From assembly GCA_903894955.1 (NCBI GenBank), contig CAITSA010000004.1:1-45144 (forward strand): DNA of 45,144 bases. The letters are read 5' to 3'. The stretch is from an uncultured bacterium. Its GTDB lineage: Bacteria > Patescibacteriota > Minisyncoccia > Phycocordibacterales > UBA9973. Shown here piece by piece: positions 38,998-45,144 of this stretch (position 1 is its first letter; each line of letters begins with the position of its first letter). Made by a program: the position numbers and the translations under genes. A model generated the notes under the pieces. That model searched no databases. It was not told the origin of the DNA and was given only the letters and a program-made list of their open reading frames with translations.

Positions 38998-40445
38998 CAA
39001 ATATTAAAAAAAATAATGGAATAATTATAGAACAAGTATTAGTCTTTGGATCTGTGGCCATGATAGTTATCAGCGCCTTGGCTAGTTTCGCCGCTACTAC
39101 AGTAAGAGCCAGTAGAGAAACTTTCAATCGTGAACAAGCCTTTCAATCAGCTGAAGCTGGGATAGATTATTATCGATGGCATTTGGCGCACGCTTCAACT
39201 GATTTTCAAGACGGTACAGGCACAGCTGGTCCCTATGTTCATTCATTAAAAGATAAAGATGGAAACACGGTTGGACAATTTTCTCTGACGATTACTCCCC
39301 CTACTCAAGGTTACACATTAGTTAAAATAAAATCTTCCGGTTCATCATCTCTAGACCCTACACAGACGAGAACAATCTTAACTCAGGTCGCTAAACCATC
39401 CATTGCCGAACACTCTTTTGCTGGAAATAGCGCAATGCGTTTCGGAACAGGTACAGAAGTTTTCGGATCTATATTTTCAAATGGAGGAATACGTTTTGAT
39501 GGAATTGCGCACAACCTAGTCAGTAGTGGTGTAGCAACTTATACAGACACTGACGGTGATGCTTGTACGACTAGTGATTCCTATGGAGTTCATACTTGCC
39601 TATCTCCCGCTGATCCAACATCACCAACTGCGCTTCCTAATCGTCCAGATGTATTTAATTCTGGACGCCAGATGAGTCAACCAACAATTGATTTTTCAGG
39701 CTTTACTGCTGATATTGGAAGTTTAAAAACAATTGCTCAAGCAACTGGATTCTATAGAGATGCAGCTGGAACTGGTTTTGTTGGTTATCATATAGTTTTA
39801 AAAACAAATGATACTTTTGATTTATATAAAATAAATTCATGGGCAAGCGTAGGTAATTGCGATAACTCAGGTTCTGAAGATTTAAGTTGGAGTATTGGCA
39901 CCCAAACCTTGCAAGGCAATTATGCTTTTCCTATAAATGGAATAATTTTTATCCAAGACCATTTAGTAGTTGATGGACAAATAAATGGGGTCCGACTGAC
40001 TATCACGGCTGCTCTTTTGCCTGAACCATCTGACACAACTAAATTTAAAAATATAATAATAAATAATGATTTATCTTATACCAACTACGATGGCACGGAC
40101 TCTATCGGCCTAGTGGCACAAGGTGGAGTGATGGTTGGAATGATTAGCGATGATAATTTAAAAATAGATGGGGCATTAATGGCTCAACACAACAAGGTCG
40201 GAAGATTTTTTTATTCGGGAAGCGGTTGTACTTATGGACATCGTTCAATTATTTCACTCTATGGAATGATTGCTTCTTATTCCAGATATGGGTTCGCTTT
40301 CGTAGATAGTCATGGAAATTTTTCTTCTGGTTATGTAACCAGAAACATAAATTATGATGCGAATTTGCTTTATGCTCCACCACCTGAATTCCCCCTTACT
40401 TCTGATCAATATCAGATCCTCTCATGGCAAGAAGTCAAAAATTAA
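38994..40445 (+). CDS. PilX/GspK-like surface protein of the pilus cluster
   Basis: The 483-residue protein has an N-terminal hydrophobic segment (VLVFGSVAMIVISALASFAATTV, after IIIEQ), followed by RASRETFNREQAFQSAEAGIDYYRWHLAHA, the pattern of PilX/GspK minor pilins: AEAGI after a helix. It lacks a strict GF|TLIE site, so processing is uncertain. The rest is a large beta-rich extracellular domain (GGIRFDGIAHNL, GTQTLQGNYAFPINGIIFIQDHLVVDGQING), probably adhesive. It overlaps the previous gene by ATGA and pilC by 4 bases. Confidence 0.8.
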   Translation: MTNIKKNNGIIIEQVLVFGSVAMIVISALASFAATTVRASRETFNREQAFQSAEAGIDYYRWHLAHASTDFQDGTGTAGPYVHSLKDKDGNTVGQFSLTITPPTQGYTLVKIKSSGSSSLDPTQTRTILTQVAKPSIAEHSFAGNSAMRFGTGTEVFGSIFSNGGIRFDGIAHNLVSSGVATYTDTDGDACTTSDSYGVHTCLSPADPTSPTALPNRPDVFNSGRQMSQPTIDFSGFTADIGSLKTIAQATGFYRDAAGTGFVGYHIVLKTNDTFDLYKINSWASVGNCDNSGSEDLSWSIGTQTLQGNYAFPINGIIFIQDHLVVDGQINGVRLTITAALLPEPSDTTKFKNIIINNDLSYTNYDGTDSIGLVAQGGVMVGMISDDNLKIDGALMAQHNKVGRFFYSGSGCTYGHRSIISLYGMIASYSRYGFAFVDSHGNFSSGYVTRNINYDANLLYAPPPEFPLTSDQYQILSWQEVKN

Positions 40446-41659
40446 TTTATACTTCCTAAAATTGAATAAAGTGGCGAAATCATGGAAATAGCAAAAAATC
40501 CAACTCCTGCACCGATAACAATCATCAATAATGGTTCAATAATAGTGGAAAGATTTTTAGTTTTATTTTCAACTTCACCTTCATAAAACAAAGCAATCTC
40601 CAACAACATATCAGACAGTTTTCCGGTCTCTTCTCCAACTTGAATCATTTCTGACATCATGATGGGATACAAATTAACATTAGCTTCAAATGCACTAGAA
40701 AAGGGCTCACCTTTTTCTATCGCTCCCCTTGCTTCATTTAAAACTTTTTTATAATAAGTATTTTGAACCACATCTTGCGTTATTTCGATTGCTCGCGTTA
40801 AAGAAACACCAGAAATCAAAAGTGAAGAGATGGTACGTGCTGTACGAGCAGAATTTAATTCTTTTGTTAAATTATTTACAACTGGAACTTTTAAGACAAT
40901 AAAATCAATATAAGATGCCAACATCTGGGATCGAAAAATGAAATATAAGCCACAACCTATCCCAAACAAAAGTACAAAAGTGAAGACTAAATTATGTGAA
41001 AAGAAATTACCACAAAAAATCAACAGTCTAGTAGAGAAAGGTAGAACAACCCCAAGTTCTTTAAAAGTACTCGCTAAGGTGGGTACCACAAAAGCAAACA
41101 GCAAAACGCCAATAACAATCATGGCTGACATAATTATCCCGGGATAGATAAGCGCTCCTTTTATTTTTTTATTCAAAGAATTCGACTTTTCTAAATTCAA
41201 TCCAATATCCGAGAGAGCACCAGCAAGATTTCCTGACTCTTCTCCGGCTCGGACCATGGAAATAAAAAGTTTTGAAAAAACATCAGGAAATTTTGAAAGG
41301 GCGGAAGAAAAAGTTTCCCCAGAATCTATGTCATTGGCCATCGAAGTTAAAATTTTACCAAGTTTTGGATTTTTTGTTTGTTTTTTTAAAACAGACAAAG
41401 CCCTAGAGAGAGAAAGTCCCGCCTTAATCATTCCACTTAAATTTTTAGTGAAAATAATCAGCTCTGCATTCTTCACTTTTGAAAAAATGCCAGCTAATGC
41501 TGAAAATTTACTAAGAAAATCTTGGTTTTTTTCGGTAATTGATAATGGAACGCAACCCCGAGAACGTAATTCACGAGCCAGAGCATAGCGATCAGTCGCT
41601 TCTAGAATGCTTTCAAAAATTTCTCCTGTCTTTGATTTTGCGCTGTATGTAAAAAGCAT
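40442..41659 (-). CDS. pilC: Type IV pilus inner-membrane platform protein PilC
   Basis: The 405-residue protein is a type II secretion F-domain protein. It has two T2SSF repeats (FTKNLSGMIKAGLSLSRALSVLK and NSARTARTISSLLISGVSLTRAIEIT), each followed by membrane segments, with the typical GALIYPGIIMSAMIVIGVLLFAFVVPTL and a terminal helix EPLLMIVIGAGVGFFAISMI. It anchors the motor to the pilus. It is downstream of pilB, separated from it by a toxin-antitoxin pair. Confidence 0.94.
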   Translation of the reverse strand: MLFTYSAKSKTGEIFESILEATDRYALARELRSRGCVPLSITEKNQDFLSKFSALAGIFSKVKNAELIIFTKNLSGMIKAGLSLSRALSVLKKQTKNPKLGKILTSMANDIDSGETFSSALSKFPDVFSKLFISMVRAGEESGNLAGALSDIGLNLEKSNSLNKKIKGALIYPGIIMSAMIVIGVLLFAFVVPTLASTFKELGVVLPFSTRLLIFCGNFFSHNLVFTFVLLFGIGCGLYFIFRSQMLASYIDFIVLKVPVVNNLTKELNSARTARTISSLLISGVSLTRAIEITQDVVQNTYYKKVLNEARGAIEKGEPFSSAFEANVNLYPIMMSEMIQVGEETGKLSDMLLEIALFYEGEVENKTKNLSTIIEPLLMIVIGAGVGFFAISMISPLYSILGSIN

Positions 41660-41661
41660 AA

Positions 41662-41928
41662 TTATTTAACTATCAACTTTAAACCAAGACCATTCGTTAT
41701 TTTTTGAACAAACGAAAGAGTTGGATTAATGTTGCCAGTTTCAAAACGAGCAAGAGCTGATTGGGTTACCCCTATCTTTTGAGCTAATTTTCTCTGGGAC
41801 ATACCTTTTTTATTTCTAGAAATTATAAGGGCTCGAATTATTTGAAATTCTGGTTGCATCTCAGTGTAAGCTTTTCTTACTCCAGGTCTTTTAAATGCTT
41901 CTTTTTTGAATTGTTCTAAAGTTTTCAT
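41662..41928 (-). CDS. HigA-like helix-turn-helix antitoxin
   Basis: The 88-residue protein has an XRE-type helix-turn-helix (GMSQRKLAQKIGVTQSALARFETGNINPTLSFVQKITNGLGLKLIV) after an N-terminal helix. Its sequence and its place 26 bases after a RelE/HigB-like gene fit a type II antitoxin that binds toxin and represses the operon. It lies 2 bases upstream of pilC. Confidence 0.85.
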   Translation of the reverse strand: MKTLEQFKKEAFKRPGVRKAYTEMQPEFQIIRALIISRNKKGMSQRKLAQKIGVTQSALARFETGNINPTLSFVQKITNGLGLKLIVK

Positions 41929-41954
41929 ATTTTCATGATATCATATATGCTATC

Positions 41955-42266
41955 TTATTGCAAGTAACTTAACCTATCAATAACTATTCTGAGCTCTTTT
42001 TTAGGTATTTTTTGACTTTTTTTAACAAAAGAATGTAACACCCAAATATTCTCATTATAAAAAGTATAAAATATCCTTATAGATAAATTTGATATTACTC
42101 TTAATTCATAAACATTTTTTGCTATTTTTTTGGATCTAGGAGGTCTGATTTTTTCACCTAATTCATCCAAAAGCTCAAGAGAATTTATAACTTTTGATAC
42201 AGTAGAATCATCAAATGATAATAAAAAAGTTTGAATGTCGTCTTTAATAAATCTTACTCTGTTCAT
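41955..42266 (-). CDS. RelE/HigB-like toxin (phage Gp49-like)
   Basis: The 103-residue protein shows the compact RelE/HigB fold: FIKDDIQTFLLSFDDSTVSKVINSLELLDELGEKI, then the KKIAKNVYELRVISNLSIRIFYTF strand pattern with conserved Tyr-Glu-Leu-Arg, and VLHSFVKKSQKIPKKELRI near the end. Family members are mRNA interferases acting on translating ribosomes. The toxin gene comes first, as in higBA. It lies between pilB and pilC. Confidence 0.85.
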   Translation of the reverse strand: MNRVRFIKDDIQTFLLSFDDSTVSKVINSLELLDELGEKIRPPRSKKIAKNVYELRVISNLSIRIFYTFYNENIWVLHSFVKKSQKIPKKELRIVIDRLSYLQ

Positions 42267-42292
42267 TTTAATTTCATTTATAATTTTTCAAC

Positions 42293-44086
42293 TTACTCCG
42301 AAACAACTCGAAATACTTCTTCTAAAGTGGTAACACCTAAAACTGCTTGGAAAACCCCGTCTTCAATCATGGTCATCATCCCCTCTTTTTTTGCCTGCAC
42401 TTCTATTTCATCCTGAGAACTTCCTTTGATCATCATTTCCCTTATCGTAGTGGTAACTTTTAATACTTCATGCATTCCAATACGACCTGAATATCCATCT
42501 TCAAATTCAGCACTTTTCACTGCTTTATAAAAAGGAATTTTATCCCAAGTACTATTCAGATCGACAACGTTTTCAGTTTTCAAAAACTCAAATACTCTAT
42601 CTAAATCAACAATTTTCGCAAGATTTTTTATCTCAGCTGATGATAAAAAATACTTTTCTTTATTAGAAATAAGTTTACGTACCAATCTTTGGGCAATAAT
42701 TGTTTTCACGGTGGCTGTTATTAAAAAAGGCTCAACTCCCATGTCCATTAGTCTTGGAATCGCGCCAGCAGCCGAATTAGTGTGAATAGTAGAAAGAACT
42801 AGATGCCCCGTCAGCGACGCATTAACTGCTAGTCCAGCTGTTTCACCATCACGAATTTCTCCCACCATGACAATATCTGGATCTTGACGCAACAATGAAC
42901 GAAGCCCATTAGCAAAAGTTAATCCAATTTCTGGTTTAACTTGTGTTTGATTAACTCTCGGCATTTGATATTCAATAGGATCTTCAACTGTTGAAATATT
43001 AACTTCCGGCCTATTCAAAAGATCCAGTAAGGTATAAAGAGTAGTTGTTTTACCACTTCCGGTCGGACCAGTCGCAAGCACCATACCAGTTTTTTGTTTC
43101 AATGAATTATGTATTCGCTCTAACCCTTCACCATGAAATCCAAGCACTTCTAAAGAAAAACCGTGAGCATTTTCTTTTAAGATTCTAATGACTGTTTTTT
43201 CCCCAAAAAAAGTTGGTAAAGTAGAAACACGAAAAGAAATTTTTTCTCCGTTTTGTTCTATTTTAAAGCGTCCATCTTGAGGTAATCTTTTTTCATCCAA
43301 TTTTAAATTGGACAATACTTTAATACGTGCAGTTATCCCAGAACCAGCATGTTTATCTAAAACCATCGCATCATGCAGAATGCCATCTATTCGATAACGT
43401 ACTGTGAGATCATTCTCCCCAGGCTCAATATGAATATCAGAAGCATTTTGCAAAATCGCGTGAAAAATCAAAGAATCAACTATTTTTATCACTGGCAAAC
43501 CTTCTGCCATTTCTTTTAATTCTAATTCCAATTCTGATTTTTCAGTAAAATTTTCTCCGTCTGTTTGATTCGATAAGTCTTTTTCCGAAGAAAGATTCAG
43601 CTTAGTACTTTCTTTTTGAATAATATCTTGAAATTCAGATTTCAAACTTTGCCGATATTGTACCAAAACAGACCTAATCGAAATAGTATCAGTCAGGCGA
43701 GGTAAAATTTTTAATCCAGAACGTTTTTTTATAAAATCAATCACTGACAAATCATCAACATCCAACATTGCTACTTCTAAAGTATTTTCATTTTTATCAC
43801 CTTTTTTATAAGCAATAATATTATAGTTGCGCGCAATCGGCTCTGGGATCAGAGATAGTACAGAAAAATCTATTTTCTGTTTATCTAAACTAACAAATGG
43901 AATTCCTAAAACAAAAGCCTCCATTCTTTTCAAATCCGTTTCAGATATCTTGCCAAGAGAAAGTAAAACATCACCTATCTTTTGTTTTTTAGTTTTAGCT
44001 TTTTGAAATGCCTCCTCAAGGTCTGTCTTAGACACAAGTTTGCCATCTAAAATAAATTTTTTTAATTGTTCTTCATCGATGGTCAT
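42293..44086 (-). CDS. pilB: Type IV pilus extension ATPase PilB
   Basis: The 597-residue protein is a GspE/PilB ATPase with an N-terminal domain (residues 1-160, GKISETDLKRMEAFVLGIPF), the Walker A GPTGSGKTTT (340-349), the Asp box TVEDPIEYQMP, the Walker B VGEIRDGETA and the His box LSTIHTNSA. The tetracysteine zinc motif usual between the His box and the C-terminus is missing: RKLISNKEKYF replaces RKLCxxC and VKSAEFEDGY replaces CxxC. It is the first gene of the pilB-higBA-pilC set. Confidence 0.95.
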   Translation of the reverse strand: MTIDEEQLKKFILDGKLVSKTDLEEAFQKAKTKKQKIGDVLLSLGKISETDLKRMEAFVLGIPFVSLDKQKIDFSVLSLIPEPIARNYNIIAYKKGDKNENTLEVAMLDVDDLSVIDFIKKRSGLKILPRLTDTISIRSVLVQYRQSLKSEFQDIIQKESTKLNLSSEKDLSNQTDGENFTEKSELELELKEMAEGLPVIKIVDSLIFHAILQNASDIHIEPGENDLTVRYRIDGILHDAMVLDKHAGSGITARIKVLSNLKLDEKRLPQDGRFKIEQNGEKISFRVSTLPTFFGEKTVIRILKENAHGFSLEVLGFHGEGLERIHNSLKQKTGMVLATGPTGSGKTTTLYTLLDLLNRPEVNISTVEDPIEYQMPRVNQTQVKPEIGLTFANGLRSLLRQDPDIVMVGEIRDGETAGLAVNASLTGHLVLSTIHTNSAAGAIPRLMDMGVEPFLITATVKTIIAQRLVRKLISNKEKYFLSSAEIKNLAKIVDLDRVFEFLKTENVVDLNSTWDKIPFYKAVKSAEFEDGYSGRIGMHEVLKVTTTIREMMIKGSSQDEIEVQAKKEGMMTMIEDGVFQAVLGVTTLEEVFRVVSE

Positions 44087-44098
44087 TAGTTAGATTAT

Positions 44099-44134
44099 AG
44101 CAAAAAAATCTACCGAGGGGTAGATTTTTTTGCT
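44099..44134 (-). terminator. Strong bidirectional terminator
   Basis: AGCAAAAAAATCTACC (44099-44114), loop GAGG and its exact complement (44119-44134) make a perfect 16-bp stem with A and T tracts on both sides. It ends the surface-protein transcript before pilB. Confidence 0.85.
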
Positions 44135-44153
44135 AACTTTTATACTACAAAGA

Positions 44154-45144
44154 TTAATTCTCTATCACCCCCGAACTTTTCTTTTCGTAACAAGATGAAG
44201 TTCCGCAAGTCCAAGTATACCTAGAAGCACTAGTTTTTTTATTCGTGCCAGTATCACAAGTATGATCAGTCGGACCACCAGAGCAAACATCACCGTCACA
44301 TTTAAAGTGTTTCATTGGAGGTGTACAAGTTGGGACACTACCAACTGGATTAACTACCACTTGTACTTGTGAAGAAACATCCGTAGTCTCTGACTTTGAA
44401 CAGGTAATAACATAAGTATATGTGCCAGCAGTTAGACCAGTGATAGTTTCAGATGATCCACTAAATAACTTTTGTCCACTCCAAGACCCCGAGGCTATAC
44501 AAATATCTGGAGTGCCAGTGGTTGACCAAGTTAAAGTAGTTGAATTTGTAGGAAATGTCATAGAGGTTGGCGAAGCAGTGAGAATTACGGAAATAGAATT
44601 TGCCAAACATTTTGTCCCATCCCAAGTAGCCCCTGCTGCACAACTTGCAGTAGCAGTAGCAGTAGCAAGTTGTTTAGCATTATTATAAAGATACAATGTT
44701 CTTGCTTGATGGACACCTCCGTTTATGTAAGAGATCACAACATCTGATTTGACTCCTACATCATAAGTACCTACAGTTGGAGGCTTAGCAGGACTTGAAG
44801 TTGAAGAAACAATTGGAAAGTTAGCTGAAGTACTTCCACCATCGTCGGTATTACTAGTTACAGCCGATCCAAGAACAACTTCAGGATTTGTTACAGTCCA
44901 AGACATGCTTGCGTTACAACTACTTGCTCCGGATGAAATAGTACAATTAGAAGCAACTAAGACACCGGACATTCCTGGATTATTTTTACATGTAGCTGTA
45001 GTTCCATCCCAAGTAGTCCCTGCAGCACAGCTCGCGGTCGCTGTAGCCGTGGCAAGTTGTAATGCATTGTTGTAAAGATAGAATGTTCGTCCAGTGTATG
45101 GAACAACTAGAGATTGACTGCCTGATTGAGGAGTAGTTAAGGTA
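44154..45144 (-). CDS. Repeat-containing surface protein, partial at 5' end
   Basis: This open frame continues past the right edge, so the start is outside the window. The visible part has over 325 residues and is rich in Thr, Ser, Val and Ala, with many cysteines. A repeated unit of about 130 residues contains YLYNNAxQLATATATASCAAG and TWDGT. Two copies of the unit are visible. Ig/PKD-like segments (SVILTASPTSMTFPTNSTTLTWST, ITGLTAGTYTYVITC) follow, and then a Cys-rich end (HFKCDGDVCSGGPTDHTCDTG). It is secreted or cell-surface bound by inference; its function is unknown. Confidence 0.75.
   Translation of the reverse strand, partial: TLTTPQSGSQSLVVPYTGRTFYLYNNALQLATATATASCAAGTTWDGTTATCKNNPGMSGVLVASNCTISSGASSCNASMSWTVTNPEVVLGSAVTSNTDDGGSTSANFPIVSSTSSPAKPPTVGTYDVGVKSDVVISYINGGVHQARTLYLYNNAKQLATATATASCAAGATWDGTKCLANSISVILTASPTSMTFPTNSTTLTWSTTGTPDICIASGSWSGQKLFSGSSETITGLTAGTYTYVITCSKSETTDVSSQVQVVVNPVGSVPTCTPPMKHFKCDGDVCSGGPTDHTCDTGTNKKTSASRYTWTCGTSSCYEKKSSGVIEN

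Noticed and set aside
1-45144. tRNA, rRNA or CRISPR in the window
   Set aside because: I scanned the gaps on both strands for T-arm motifs such as GGTTCRAATCC, long conserved rRNA blocks and regular direct repeats with spacers. None was seen.
1-45144. Recoded TGA (Gly, as in Gracilibacteria/SR1)
   Set aside because: TGA acts as stop (for example at 38995-38997) and no core gene needs in-frame TGA, so the standard code fits.

Overview
This window most likely comes from a Patescibacteria (Candidate Phyla Radiation) genome, probably the Parcubacteria/Paceibacteria branch. I infer this from the low GC, the very tight gene packing, small versions of core proteins, type IV pili with PilB lacking its zinc cysteines, a single histidine gene, and the combination recA, rpsF-ssb-rpsR and ComEC-type uptake genes. 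No rRNA, tRNA, CRISPR or transposase gene was seen. The standard genetic code fits, with TGA used as stop.

Layout. Bases 1-1765 (+): recA and efp. Bases 1781-24251 (-): a methyltransferase-like gene; rpsF-ssb-rpsR with a terminator; tatD; a DUF559 endonuclease-like gene bracketed by inverted repeats; metG, an AI-2E-type permease, hisD, an M16 protease, glyS, a membrane-anchored surface protein, recO and a giant ileS. The ileS gene sits behind a clear T-box riboswitch. Next come a small basic Cys protein, a four-helix membrane protein, a secreted beta-helix/LCAT-like hydrolase and a Pif1-like helicase. Bases 24330-34611 (-): a hypothetical gene, argS, dut, tmk, an SDR, glyA, a separate ComEC-type metallo-beta-lactamase, comEC, rnhA and recJ. 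Bases 34651-37004: a HIT protein (+), then pgk and tpiA (-). Bases 37046-40445 (+): three pilin-like proteins. Bases 40442-44086 (-): pilC, a HigBA-like toxin-antitoxin pair and pilB. The right edge holds a cysteine-containing, repeat-bearing surface protein, cut by the window.

How the genes work together. The recJ-rnhA-comEC-MBL-(glyA, SDR)-tmk-dut run lies next to type IV pilus genes. Together they look like a DNA uptake, degradation and nucleotide salvage set, which suits a host-dependent cell with little biosynthesis. Four tRNA synthetases (Met, Gly, Ile, Arg), RecA, EF-P and three glycolytic or folate enzymes are the housekeeping core.

Most notable. (1) IleRS has a complete histidine-phosphatase domain inserted in its catalytic region, an HD phosphohydrolase domain at its C-terminus, an altered HIGH signature (VLHT) and a T-box with an AUC specifier. 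(2) GC-rich palindromes are inserted in frame in many core genes (recA, glyS, ileS five times, recJ, pif1, comEC). Some are clearly related, share the same reading frame and show compensatory stem changes, which resembles Rickettsia palindromic elements. (3) The DUF559 gene lies between two inverted copies of a roughly 40-bp palindromic repeat. The gene's own C-terminus is encoded by that repeat, and a related copy sits inside ileS.
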